From Cherax quadricarinatus (Eukaryota; Arthropoda; Malacostraca; Decapoda; Parastacidae): a stretch of 64,000 bases of DNA. The notes under the pieces are model-generated. The model was given only the letters and a program-made list of their open reading frames with translations, ran no database searches and was not told the origin of the DNA. Numbering within the stretch: the stretch's first letter is position 1; each line of letters begins with the position of its first letter. This document shows, one piece after another, positions 1-10,849 of the stretch. The position numbers and the translations under genes are program-made. The stretch lies in the NCBI RefSeq assembly GCF_038502225.1, contig NC_091292.1:46647090-46711089 (forward strand), read 5' to 3'.

Positions 1-360
1 CTGGCTAACATGCCCTGTGCTACTGGCTAACATGCCCTGTGCTACTGGCTAACATGCCCTGTGCTACTGGCTAACATGCCCTGTGCTACTGGCTAACATG
101 CCCTGTGCTACTGGCTAACATGCCCTGTGCTACTGGCTAACATGCCCTGTGCTACTGGCTAACATGCCCTGTGCTACTGGCTAACATGCCCTGTGCTACT
201 GGCTAACATGCCCTGTGCTACTGGCTAACATGCCCTGTGCTACTGGCTAACATGCCCTGTGCTACTGGCTAACATGCCCTGTGCTACTGGCTAACATGCC
301 CTGTGCTACTGGCTAACATGCCCTGTGCTACTGGCTAACATGCCCTGTGTTACTGGCTAC
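1..360. repeat. 22-bp minisatellite, window edge
   Basis: About 16 tandem copies of a 22-bp unit containing CTGGCTAACATGCCCTGTG. The copies are essentially identical, and the last one carries a single change (GTGTTA for GTGCTA). The array runs off the left edge, so its full size is unknown. It lies in an intron of the minus-strand A2M gene. The uniformity suggests recent expansion or homogenisation. Confidence 0.97.
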
Positions 361-1070
361 ACGATGTTTCTAGGACTGATGGTCGTGTTGTTTGAATATC
401 GTGGATTTTGACTTGGTTCCCCGAGGCAGGCTGAAATAACATGGGTTCGATGCCCTCTGGTTGCAGTTTGTAAACTGTTAAAAACCACTTGCAAATATGA
501 AGAAAATACCACAGTGAAAGTTGGAAATGATACCTAAGCGTTTTTATGTACCTGCACATATATCGTTAGAGGAATAGGAAGTAGATGAAAGAGGCTCACG
601 TTTTCTGTGTTAACACTGTGGTGACGCCTCACTTAGACAAGGTGACAAGATCTTATACAAAAAGGTCCAGCACAAATCTAACTCATGTATACATTTGTCC
701 AACATCTAGTTAATTTTTGCCTGACAAAGAACTCATGCTGCATGTTGTTGAAAAATATTTTTACCTTTAAGATTATGATCAATATTCTGGACTATGAGAC
801 TGCCAAGTTTATATTTTCCAGAATACAACATATTTCAAATTTGTTTTAGATTAAATATTCGTGACTGGTGATGCACTTGTGAAATACAGTTTTAATTATC
901 CTCACTCAGTTGAATGGCGTTTCCTGCCAAGAATCATGACAAATTTACACTAGGGTTGATATTAAGGATAACCCTAATTTAAGTTAAAATATAGGGAATA
1001 TTAATTAAAACATTGTTCTATATATAACTGACTGGGATATACATTATTCATGAAACAAGTCTACACGTAC
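361..1070. other. A2M intron sequence, no recognisable gene
   Basis: AT-rich sequence on the 3' side of the last visible A2M exon (minus strand). A GGGTTCGATGCC-like stretch near 445 resembles a tRNA B box, but no A box or SINE body is recognisable. I see nothing else in it. Confidence 0.6.
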
Positions 1071-1214
1071 AATGACGCGACTGGCAGTGTAGTCTGGTAA
1101 GACTATTGTGAAGAGACCATCTGGTGCTGTGGTCATGTTGTTGCACCGACCAGCTGCACACACCTCTACAGGAACACCAGCAGCAACAGAACCGTCTGGC
1201 AGCTCAGCTCTCAC
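1071..1214 (-). CDS. A2M: Alpha-2-macroglobulin exon (last one in window)
   Basis: A 144-bp, phase-0 exon of 48 codons, about residues 339-386 of the visible protein. It follows a TTTTCAG acceptor (1215-1221) and ends at a GTACGT donor below 1071. The peptide begins VRAELPDGSVAAGV and contains EVCAAGRCNNMTT and APDGLFTIVLPDY. This is the start of a macroglobulin beta-sandwich domain ahead of the bait region, matching the 'VRLVDGKGVPIPN' position of vertebrate A2M. It joins the exon at 24999-25214 in frame (LPYTLK then VRAELP). It has two cysteines and one N-glycosylation sequon (NMT). The intron between it and the previous exon is 23.8 kb and mostly LINE copies. Downstream exons lie outside the window. 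Confidence 0.85.
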
Positions 1215-1607
1215 CTGAAAATGGTAATCAGCGAAAATCAGCATATAAATATTAACAGAAGTTTATATCATTAATATACGTATAAATATCAGAAACATGC
1301 TGAATGAGCAATTAGGTCCAACGGACATAACAGCAACACAATAGTTCTCCTGAGTAAAATAAGTGAAAGGATATCAAATACTGCAAAAAAAATTATTCTA
1401 ATTAGCAAAAAATTTATTCATATTTCTGTGATTGTTTCTTAGCACTAATCATTAGAAAAATTGTATTCATGATGGAACCTTAGATAGAATATTAATATAT
1501 TATAGAATGATCATCAGAAAGAGACAGTAATGGAAATACGTTATTGCAAAAATTAATTTTGTATGCATTAACAGTCAGGGCACATTTTTCACACACACAA
1601 ATACACT
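1215..1607. other. A2M intron sequence
   Basis: AT-rich intron sequence between the exon acceptor and the first LINE fragment. A short CACACACAAATACACTCAC stretch lies directly before the LINE boundary. No gene or repeat family is recognised. Confidence 0.6.
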
Positions 1608-2203
1608 CACGTGTACGTCAGGACCATATTGGAGTATGTGGCACCAGTTTGGAACCCACACCTAGCCAAGCACGTAAAGAAGCTAGAGAAAGTGCAAAGG
1701 TTTGCAACAAGACTAGTCCCAGAGCTAAGAGGTATGTCCTACGAGGAGAGGCTAAGGGAAATCAACCTGACGATACTGGAGGACAGGAGAGATAGGGGGG
1801 ACATGAAAAGGACATACAAAATACTGAGAGGAATTGACAAAGTGGACAAAGAAAGGATGTTCCAGAGATGGGACACAACAACCAGGGGACATAGTTGGAA
1901 GTTGAAGACACAGATGAATCACAGGGATGTTAGGAAGTATTTCTTCAGCCACAGAGTAGTCAGGAAGTGGAATAGTTTGGGAAGCGATGTAGTGGAGGCA
2001 GGATCCATACATAGCTTTAAGCAGAGGTATGATAAATCTCACAGTTCAGGGAGAGTGACCTAGTAGCGACCAGTGAAGAGGCGGGGCCAGGAGCTTGGAC
2101 TCCATCCCTGCAACCTCAACTAGGTGAGTACAACTAGGTGAGTACACACACACACCTGCAACTACAATTAGGTGAGTACACACACACACAGACACACACA
2201 CAA
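1608..2203 (+). mobile_element. LINE (CR1/Jockey-like, subfamily B), 5'-truncated 3' end
   Basis: A 5'-truncated copy with only the C-terminal part of ORF2 (frame 1611-2063), which starts within YVRTILEYVAPVWNPH, continues through LVPELRGMSYEERL, and ends SSGRVT-stop. The 3' UTR contains GTGAAGAGGCGGGGCCAG and CAACCTCAACTAGGTGAGTA. The tail repeats TAGGTGAGTACA three times, interleaved with short (AC)n. The same C-terminus (YDKSHSSGRVT type) is in the copy at 15487-19500, which defines subfamily B. The copy is a pseudogene. Confidence 0.9.
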
Positions 2204-2221
2204 TAATAGACAATAATAGAC

Positions 2222-4612
2222 GAAGTCTTCCCACCGGAATATCAGATCCTGAGGAAAAACAGAAGGAGCAGAGGGGGAGGAGGGGTTGCACTGCTCATAA
2301 AAAACCAATGGAGTTTTGAGGAAATGGAAGGCATGGACGAGATTGGAGAAAGGGACTACATAGCAGGTACAACTTAATCTGGGGAACATAAGGTAGTCAT
2401 TGCAGTGATGTATAACCCACCACAGAACTGCAGGAGGCCAAGAAAGGAATATGATGAGAACAACAGAGCGATGGCGCACACACTGACTGAGGTGGCACGA
2501 AGAACTCAATCTTGCAGAGCAAAGTTACTGGTTGTGGGTGATTTCAACCACAGGGAGATAGATTGGGAAAACCTGGAGTCTCACAGGGGCCTCGAAACAT
2601 GGAGAACCAAGATGATGGATGTGGTACTGGAAAACCTCGTGCATCAACACATCAGGGACACTACCAGAGAGAGAGGGGAGGATGAACCAGCAAGACTGGA
2701 CCTTAGGTTCACCCTGAGTAGCTCAGACATTGATGACACCACATATGAGAGGCCACTCGGAGCTAGTGACCACGTAGTCCTGAGTTTTGATTGCATAGTA
2801 GAGTTGCAAGTGGAGAGGGTAACAGGAGTCGAAGGGGAAAAGACAAACTATAAAAGGGGACTACACAGGTATGAGGAACTTCCTGCGGGAGGTGCAGTGG
2901 GACAGAGAAATGGTAGGAAAGTCAGGAAATGAAATGATGGAGTATGTAACAACAAAATGCAAGGAGGCAGAGGAAAGGTTTGCTCCCAAGGGCAACAGAA
3001 ACAACGGAAAGACCAAAGCGAGTCCTTGGTTTACCCAAAAGTGCAGGGAGGCAAAAACTAACTGCATTAGAGTAAGGAAGAGGTATAGAAGGCAAAGGAC
3101 CCAGGAAAACAAGGAGATCAGTCGAAGAGCCAGAAACGAATATGCAGAGATAAGGAGGGAGGCCCAGCGACAGTACGAAAACGACATTGCATCGAATGCC
3201 AAGTCTGACCCGAAACTGCTGTTTAGCCACATTACGAGAAAGACAACAATCAAAAATCAGGTGATCAGGCTGAGGAAAGAAGGTGAGGAACTCACAAGAA
3301 CCGATTAAGAGGTATGCGAGGAGCTCAACAGGAGATTTAAGGAAGTATTCACAGTGGATACATGAAGGACTGGGGGAAGACAGGTCAGAGGGGAACACCA
3401 ACAGGGAATAGACCAACAAGTGCTGGATGATATGCACACAACTGAGGAGGAGGTGAAGAAGCTGCTAAGTGACCTTGATACCTCAAAGGTAATGGGACCG
3501 GACATCTCCCGTGGGTCCTCAGGGAGGGAGCAGATATACTGTGTGTGCCATTAACCACAATCTTCAACACATCCCTTGAAACTGGGCAACTACCTGAGGT
3601 ATGGAAGACCACAAATGTAGTTCCTATTTTTAAAAAAGGAGACAGAAAAGAGGCACTAAATTACAGACCAGTGTCACTGACGTGTATAGTATGCAAAGTC
3701 ATGGAGAAGATTATCAGGAGGAGAGTGGTGGAGCACCTGGAACGGAACAAGATTATAAACGACAACCAGCACGGATTCATGGAAAGCAAATCCTGTGTCA
3801 CAAACCTTCTGGAGTTTTATGACAAAGTTACAGTTGTAAGACACGAGAGAGAGGGGTGGGTTGACTGCATTTTCTTGGACTGCAAGAAGGCCTTCGACAC
3901 AGTTCCTCACAGGAGACTAGCGCAGAAACTAGAGGATCAGGTGTGTATAACAGGAAAGCCAGTGCAATGGATCAGAGAATACCTGACAGGGAGGCAGCAA
4001 CGAGTTATGGTTTGGGATGAGGTATCACAGTGGGCACCTGTGACGAGCGGGGTCCCACAGGGGTCTGTCCTAGGGCCAGTGCTATTTCTGGTATATGTGA
4101 ATGAGATGATGAAAGGGATAGACTCAGAAGTGCCCCTGTTCGCTGATGATGTGAAGTTAATGAGGAGAATTAAATCAGATGAGGATCAGGCTGGACACCT
4201 GGTCCAGCAACTGGCTTCTTAAATTCAACCCGGCCAAATGGAAAGTCATGAAGATTGGGGAAGGGCAAAGAAGACCGCAGACAGAGTATAGGCTAGGTGG
4301 CCAAGGACTGCAAACCTCGCTCAAGGAGAAAGATCTTGGGGTGACTATATCACCGAGCATGCTGCAGCATATGGACGCCTGGCAAACCTGAGAATAGCAT
4401 TCCGATACCTTAGTAAGGAATCAGGAGCATATTGAAGTATGCAGCACCAATCTGGAACCCACACTGGCTCAAACACGTCAAGAAATTAGAGAAAGTGCAA
4501 AGGTTTGCAACAAGGCTAGTTCCGGAGCTCAGGGGTATGTTCTACGAAGAAAGGTTGAGAGAAATCGGACTGACGACATTGGAGGACAGGAGGATCAGGG
4601 AAGACATGATAA
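2222..4612 (+). mobile_element. LINE (CR1/Jockey-like, subfamily A), frameshifted ORF2
   Basis: ORF2 of a non-LTR retrotransposon starting inside the endonuclease domain (YQILRKNRRSRGGGGVALL, then GDFNHREIDWENLE and LGASDHVVLSFD). It continues through the reverse transcriptase ([55 protein letters not shown]) into the C-terminal LVPELRGMFYEERL segment. Several stops and frameshifts break it: open pieces are 2405-2932, 2871-3308, 3545-4222, 4179-4391 and 4432-4638. A small internal deletion near 4425 removes the segment before the conserved 'YAAPVWNPH'. It ends abruptly near 4612 against an opposite-strand LINE copy. No intact product is possible. Confidence 0.9.
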
Positions 4613-4618
4613 CGGTGA

Positions 4619-5150
4619 TACGGTGTACAGTGTCTTGAACGATTTCTTACTAAGGCATCGGAACGCTATTCTCAGGTTTGGCAAGCGCCTATATGCTGCA
4701 GTAGTTATCTGGTTGATATGTGCTTCCGGAGATGTGCTCGGTGTTATACTCACTCCAAGATCTTTCTCCTTGAGCATGGTTTGCAGTCTTTGGCCACCTA
4801 GCCTGCGGTCTTCTTTGCCCTTCTCCGATCTTCATGACTTTGCATTTGGCAGGGGGTTAAATTCGAGATGTCAGTGGTTTAACCAGCTGTCCAGCCTGTC
4901 CAGGTCCCTTTGAAATCCTGCCTGATCCTCATCTGATTTAATTCTCTTCATTATCTGCGAACAGGGACACTTCTGAGTCTATCCCTTCCATCATGTCATT
5001 CACATACACCAAAAATAGCACTGGACCTAGGACCGACCCCTGTGGGACCCCACTCGTCACAGGTGCCCATTGTGATACTTCATCATGTACCATGACTCGT
5101 TGTTGCCTCCCTGTCAGGTATTCTCTGATCCACTGCAGTGCCCTACTTGT
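4619..5150 (-). mobile_element. LINE fragment (same family), inverted
   Basis: Minus-strand piece of the same LINE ORF2, from the RT palm ([18 protein letters not shown]) through the post-RT region (LKEKDLGVSITPSTSPEAH; SKKSFKTLYTV). It meets the plus-strand copy head-on near 4618 and abuts the 3' tail of the next minus-strand copy near 5150. Its FADDVKL region is damaged (a stop-like change near 4960). It is a different copy from its neighbour, because the neighbour lacks the sequence around FKTLYTV. Confidence 0.85.
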
Positions 5151-5229
5151 GTGTACTCACCTATTTTTGGTTGCATGGGTCGAGACTCAGTTCCTGACCC
5201 CGCCTCTTCACTGATCGCTACTAGGTCCT

Positions 5230-8080
5230 CTCTCTCTCTACTTCCAGAGCTTTGCCATACCTTGTCTTAAAGCTATGTATGGTTCCTGCCTCCACTACAT
5301 CACTTGTTAGGCTATTCCACTTCCTGACGACTCTATGACTGAAGAAATACTTCCTAACATCCCTCTGACTCGTCTGAGGGATGTGACCCTTTGTTTCTGT
5401 GTCCCCTTTCTAGAACAACCTGTCTCTGTCTACCTTATCTATTCCACGCAGTATTTTGTATGTCGTTTTCATGTCTTCCCTGACCCGCCGGTCCTCCAAT
5501 GTTGTCAGTCCAATTTCCCTCAACCTTTCTTCCTAAGACATACCCCTGAGCTCCGGAACTAGCCTTGTTGCAAACCTTTGCACTTTCTCTAATTTCCTGA
5601 CGTGTTTGACCAGGTGTGGGTTCCAAACTGGTGCTGCATACTCCAGTATGAGCCTGATGTACTCAGTGTACTGTGTCTTGAACAATTCCTTACTAAGGTA
5701 TCGGAACGCTATTCTAAGGTTTGCCAGGCGCCCGTATGCTGCAGCAGTTATCTGATTGATGTGTGCCTCCGGAGACATGCTCAGTGTTCTGGTCACCCCA
5801 AGATCTTTCTCCTTGAGCGAGGTTTGCAATTCTTGGCCACCTAGTCTATACTCAGTCTGCAGTCTTCTTTTCTCCTATCTTCCTGACTTTGCATTTGACA
5901 GGGTTGAATTCAAGAAGCCAGTTGCTGAACCACGTGTCCTGCCTGTGCAGGTCTCTTTGAAGTCCTGCCTGGTCCTCATCTGATTTAATTCTCCTCATTA
6001 TTAACTTCACATCATCTGTGGACAGGGACACTTCTGAGTCTATCCCTTCCATCATGTTATTCACATATACCAGAAATAGCACTGGTCCTAGGACCGACCC
6101 CTGTGGGACCACACTCGTCACAGGTGCCCACTGATACCACATCCCATACCATGACTCGTTGTTGCCTCCCTGTCAGGTATTCTCTGATCCATTGCAGTGC
6201 CCTTCCTGTTATACGTGCCTTATCCTCTAGTTTCTGTAATAGTCTCTTGTGAGGAACTGTGTCGAAGGCCTTCTTGCAGTCCAAGAAAATACAATCAACC
6301 CACCCCTCTCTCTCGTGTCGCACTTCTGTAACTTTGTCATAAAACTCCTGAAGGTTTGTGACACAACAGGATTTGCCTTCCATGAATCCATGCTGGTTAT
6401 CGTTTATAATCGTTCCAGTTGCTACACCACTCTCTTCCTGATAATCTTCTCCTTGACTTTGCATCCTATACAGGTCAGTGACACTGGTCTGTAATTTAGT
6501 GCCTCTTTTCTGTCTCCTTTTTTAAAAATGGGAGCTACATTTGCGGTTTTCCATACCTCAGACAGTTGCCCAGTTTCAAGGGATGTGTTGAAGATTGTTG
6601 TTAATAGCTCACACAGTATATCTGCTCCCTCCCTGAGGACCCACGGGGAGATGTCCAGTCCCATTGCCTTTGAGGTATCAAGGTCACTTAGCAGCTTCTT
6701 CGCCTCCTCCTCAGTTGTGTGCATATCGTCCAGCACCTGTTGGTCTATTCCCTGTTGGTGTCCCCCTCTGTCCTGTCTTCCTAGAGTCCTTCCTGTCTCC
6801 ACTGTGAATATTTCCTTAAATCTCCTGTTAAGCTCCTCGCATAACTCTTGATCGTTTCTTGTGAGTTCCCCACCTTCTATCCTCATCCTGATTACCTGGT
6901 CATTGACTGTCGTCTTTCTCCTAATGTGGCTAAACAGCAGTTTCGGGTCAGACTTGGCTTTAGATGCTATGTCATTTTCGTTCTGTCGCTGGGCCTCCCT
7001 CCTTATCTCTGCATATTCGTTTCTGGCTTTTTGACTGTTTCTTTGTTTTCCAGGGTCCTTTGTCTTCTATACCTCTTCCATTCTGTAATGCACTTAGTTT
7101 TTGCCTCCCTGCACCTTTGGGTAAACCAAGGACTTGCTTTGGTCTTTCCATTGTTTCTGTTGCCCTTGGGAACAAACCTTTCCTCTGCCTCATTGCATTT
7201 TGTTGTTACATACTCCATCATTTCATTTACTGTCTTTCCTACCATTTCTCTGTCCCACTGCACCTCCCGCAGGAAGTTCCTCATACCTGTGTAGTCCCCC
7301 TTTTATAGTTTGGGTTTGCCCTTTCGACTCTTGTTACCCTCTCCACCTGTACCTCTACTATGTAATCAAAACTCAGGACTATGTGGTCACTAGCTCCGAG
7401 GGGTTTTTCATATGTGATGTCATCGATGTCTGAGTTACTCAGGGTGAACACAAGGTCCAGTCTCGCTGGTTCATCCTCCCCTCGCTTTCTGGTAGTATCC
7501 CTGATGTATTGATGCATGAGGTTTTCCAGTACCACATCCAACATCTTGGCTGTCCATGTTTCAGGGCTTCCATGAGGCTCTAGATTTTGCCAATCGCTCT
7601 CCCTGTGGTTGAAATCACCCATAACCAGAAACTTTGCTCTGCACGTTTGAGCTCTTCATGCCACCTCAGCCAGTGTGTCCACCATTGCTCTGTTGTTCTC
7701 ATCATATTCCTCTCTTGGCCTTCTGCAGTTCTGTGGTGGGTTATACATCACAGCAATGACTACCTTATGTTCCCCAGATTGAATTGTGCCTGCTATGTAC
7801 TCCCTTTCTCCAATCTCGCCCATGCCCTCCATTTCCTCAGCACTCCATCGGTTTTTTATGAGCAGTGCAACCCCTCCTCCCCCTCTGCTCCTTCTGTCTT
7901 TCCTCAGGATCTGATATCCCGGTGGGAGGACTGCGTCTGTTATTATCTGAGTGAGTTTCGTTTCTGTGACTGCTATGATGTCTGGGGACTTCTTGTTGAT
8001 TCTTTCGTGCTATTCCTCGTATATATTTGCTATTCCATCTTCATTTGTGTACCACACCTTCAGCTTCTTGTCTATTATGA
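5230..8080 (-). pseudogene. ORF2 (endonuclease-reverse transcriptase) pseudogene of split LINE
   Basis: Decayed ORF2. In transcript order it has KLKVWYTNEDGIAN-like N-terminal codons (about 8070), an APE-type endonuclease (GDFNHRESDWQNLEPHG; LGASDHIVLSFDY), then RT motifs ([49 protein letters not shown]). The catalytic box is altered: the segment reads LSTDDVKLI where family members have LFADDVKLM. The frame breaks at several points; open pieces include 7281-7622, 7003-7284, 6422-6886, 6057-6464, 5852-6142 and 5533-5829. It is not functional. Confidence 0.85.
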
Positions 8081-8084
8081 TGAA

Positions 8085-8842
8085 CCTGCGAGAATGTTGG
8101 GGTTGGGGTGTTGGAGCCCTGGGGGGTTATGGGGGTTTGTGGCGTGTGTGGGATTTGTGGTGGGGGGCGAGGGCAGAGTGCCTGTAGGGAGCTGCTCTGG
8201 CAGTGGGATTTGTGATGTTGTGGGTGGGGGCAGAGGGAACAGTGAGTGGATGTTGGTTAAGATTGTTCAGCTGCATTGGGGTTTTCACAGTGTGGGTTGG
8301 GTTTGTGGTATAGGGTGGGGGCAGAGTGCCCAAAAGGGGCTGCTGTAGAAGTGGGGTTTGTGGTGGGGGCGGGGGCAGAGGGAACAGTGTGTGGGTTTTG
8401 GTTGAGGTTGTTCTGTTGCTTCGGGGCTGTTGTGGTTGGAGTCCTTCTGTGGGTGTCTCTGTAGGGTGTATTTGTCCTTCCACCTGAGTCTGGGTTCTGC
8501 TCGTCGTCATCGATGGCTCCCGTTCCTCCTTTCGTTTTTGTACCCTCTCTCTCAGTCTCGTCCTTTCCTTCTGTGTTCTTTTGTGATCGAGGTACACGCT
8601 CCGGTACTCTGAATTGTCCCTCAGTCGTGCTTTCTCCTGCAGGACCCTGGTTCAAGCTGATTCTGCCTTGAAGACTACTTTGACAGGCCGTCTCCTTCTG
8701 CGTGCAAACCACCCAATTCTCTGAAAATTTGCCACCTGGGTCATGGCTCCCTCTCCTATTGCTTTCAAGATACCTTCGATCGCTTTCTTCTCCCTCTGGA
8801 TTCTTTCATCATAGGTTTTCCCTTCAACTTCTTGGAGCCTGT
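8085..8842 (-). pseudogene. LINE ORF1, C-terminal half (pseudogene)
   Basis: This encodes the distal part of LINE ORF1: a charged stretch (EGKDETEREGTKTKGG) followed by a long Pro/Thr/Asn/Gln-rich tail (HTVPSAPAPTTNPTST). It aligns in position and composition with the C-terminus of the intact ORF1 at 18461-19492. It is cut at 8842 by the solo LTR, and the N-terminal half continues at 9850. Confidence 0.7.
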
Positions 8843-9844
8843 TGTGGAGAAATTTTCTCCAGGAGGGGGGTATCAGCCCCCTTCAGCCCCTTTCAGCCCC
8901 TTTCAGCCCTGCTACAGCGAGTAATTGACCCCAGATGCAGTACCAGTATGTGACATGGCTGGACGCTCCGTGTGGTCCTGTGTTGCAAAGTGTAGCTTAA
9001 TAAAAGACAGTTCATCTCTTACCTTAGCAGGACAATTAAGGAAAATCCTGCGCCCACTTTATTACCATGGTAAAGATAGTGTACACTGTTGTCTATGCTT
9101 AAGACAGCAAGAATCAAACATTCTGCCTTGCTTCATTGAGGAAGTGGCAAGGAAGCAAAAGTACTAGGTCAGCTTTTTCTTTCTACTAGGGGAGTAACGG
9201 CGTGGGGTGCTGTGGCGTCTTCAGATTACCTTTGACTCTACTGAGAGTGACACTGACGCCAGGATAACCAACAAAGAACGATCTGTGTGTTAGTGTGAAC
9301 AAAGTGTCTCACAAAACACGATAAACACTTACAGAGAAGTGTGATCAACTTCTTAGTGATATTGTGTGAACAATTATTGATGAACAGTGTAACAACGAGT
9401 GTTGCGATCCAACAGAGTGTAGTGCGACATTCTTCAAATAACACTATTCTTCAATCAACTCAACGGATATCCGGGCGTAATTACGGGTCAGGTACGTATA
9501 CCCAGGTAAGTGTTCTAACTCGTGATGTGCTACTATTGACTGCGCAGTTGAGTATAAAATCGTGAGTTAGTCACTTATCATAAACCCCGGTGATATGCGG
9601 ACCTTTGAGTCCACACACCTAAGTTTGTCAGCAATCAGTGAATGAAATATGCTGACATAACACCCCTAGGGGTAATTTATAATCTTACAAATTATAACTC
9701 TTTACAGCCCGTTGAGAGATGACTTCGACAGCTTCTCAAGACCTCGTTTGCAGGGGCGGCTGTGCAGGCGATGAGCTGTCTTTCTAAGTTAAGTTTTCCC
9801 TATACAAAATGTTTAAGCTTAACTGGTAATCCCATTTCTCAACA
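8843..9844 (+). mobile_element. Solo LTR of a BEL/Pao-type element, with target duplication
   Basis: A 1,002-bp LTR beginning TGTGGAGAAATTTTCTCC and ending CATTTCTCAACA. It is flanked on both sides by the identical 5-bp direct repeat CCTGT (8838-8842 and 9845-9849). It interrupts LINE ORF1. Its central part (about 9130-9720) is similar to the reverse complement of 49700-50430, the LTR of the BEL element in this window; shared blocks include AACAACGAGTGTTGC, GAGAAGTGTGATCA and CACCCCTAGGGG-like sequence. There is a short run of CAGCCCCTT repeats near 8870-8905. A single LTR without internal sequence implies LTR-LTR recombination after insertion. Confidence 0.85.
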
Positions 9845-9849
9845 CCTGT

Positions 9850-10440
9850 AGACAAACATTGACCTCTCCCTCTCCTCCTCCCACTGCGTCTCTTTTTGCA
9901 TCCTCTGAGGTGTTTTATCTCCTTCCATCGAGACGTTCCTGCCTTCAACCCCTGCTCTTGCTGCAGCCCCTATGCTCAGTGGTCTGTCTTCCCTGCTCAG
10001 CTGTTCCCTGCCACTGTAGTTGACTGTTAGAGTCTCTGCATGAGTCTTGTCTCCTGCATTGACTGCAGGCTTCACAATTGGTCTTCCTGTATTCATTTTT
10101 TTCCTGAATCCCTATAGCCGCTTTGTCTGTGACTGGTATAGAAGTCCCTGATGTCATTCCTGTGCTGTTATTTGTCTCTCTATTCTGTTTCAGGCTTTTT
10201 TAGCTCCTCTTCTAAGCACTTTATCTTATCTTCTGCTGCTAAGACTTGTAGTCCCCACTTCCTGCTCTCTTCAGCTATCCTCTCCTCCATTACCCTCCCG
10301 AGCTCAGCTAGCTTCCTTCCCCACTCTTCCTCCATTTTTGTGAGCTCTACCTCCCAATCTTCCCTCCCAGGTTCCTCCTTCCTGGGTTCGACCTCCAGAC
10401 CCCTGGGTCTCCGCCCTCCTGGGTTACCCCTTTTTTTTCA
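9850..10440 (-). pseudogene. LINE ORF1, N-terminal coiled-coil half (pseudogene)
   Basis: In transcript orientation the frame from about 10434 reads GNPGGRRPRGLEVEP and then a charged, heptad-like helix (MEEEWGRKLAELGRVMEERI; DKIKCLEEELKK). This matches the coiled coil of the intact ORF1 at 18461-19492. A stop follows near 10187, and the rest is frameshifted up to the target duplication at 9845-9849. The initiator ATG appears lost, since the matching position reads GGGGTAAC. Confidence 0.7.
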
Positions 10441-10504
10441 CAGAAAGGAGCTTATGTATGAGAGAGAGAGACCCCGATGTCCAGTGGTGGGTAGGGGATG
10501 TAGT

Positions 10505-10817
10505 TGGTATGTAATAATAATAATATCTTTATTTTACTACAAGTACATGTACAGGGTATACAGTCCTAGCTGATATCAATGACATACTACTATATAGAAA
10601 GTCCCTTGTTATGCTCCGCATTTCGGGCAAATTAGATCAGTGTCCCAGGATGCGACCCACACCAGTCGACTAACACCCAGGTACCCATTTTACTGATGGG
10701 GAACATAGACAACAGGTGGAAAGACACACGTCCAATGTTTCTACTCTGGCTGGGAATCGAACCCAGGCCCTCGCCGTGTGAAGCGAGAGCGTTAACCACC
10801 AGGCCACCAGAGCCCTG
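10505..10817 (-). mobile_element. tRNA-derived SINE
   Basis: Minus-strand SINE of about 310 bp. The tRNA-like head has an A box at 10797-10807 (TGGCCTGGTGG) and a perfect B box at 10753-10763 (GGTTCGATTCC) with normal spacing. A unique body follows, ending in an (ATT)n-type tail near 10511-10525. It sits between the 5' end of one LINE (10440) and the 3' end of the next (10850). The tRNA-like part lacks a proper acceptor stem, so it is not a functional tRNA gene. Confidence 0.85.
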
Positions 10818-10849
10818 TGGTTGAGGGGTAACTGTTACTCCACTCTCGT

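Larger units (their letters stand above)
5153..10440 (-). mobile_element. LINE (CR1/Jockey-like, subfamily A), nearly full length, split by a solo LTR
   Basis: A minus-strand element running from the ORF1 N-terminus (about 10440) to a 3' end with a TACTCACCTA tail unit at 5153. Removing the 1,002-bp solo LTR (8843-9844) and one target-duplication copy leaves about 4.3 kb, the size expected for a two-ORF CR1/Jockey LINE. ORF1 and ORF2 both contain stops and frameshifts. The upstream flank carries a short GA run (near 10465) before a SINE, similar to the GA tract upstream of the copy at 15487-19500. Confidence 0.87.

Noticed and set aside
1..360. CRISPR-like regular repeats
   Set aside because: Units are contiguous without spacers, and the context is eukaryotic.
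1044..1244. 66-codon stand-alone gene
   Set aside because: It is an A2M exon with read-through; the borders are the splice sites at 1214 and 1071.
10745..10817. tRNA gene
   Set aside because: A and B boxes are present, but the acceptor stem is absent and a SINE body and tail follow; it is a SINE.
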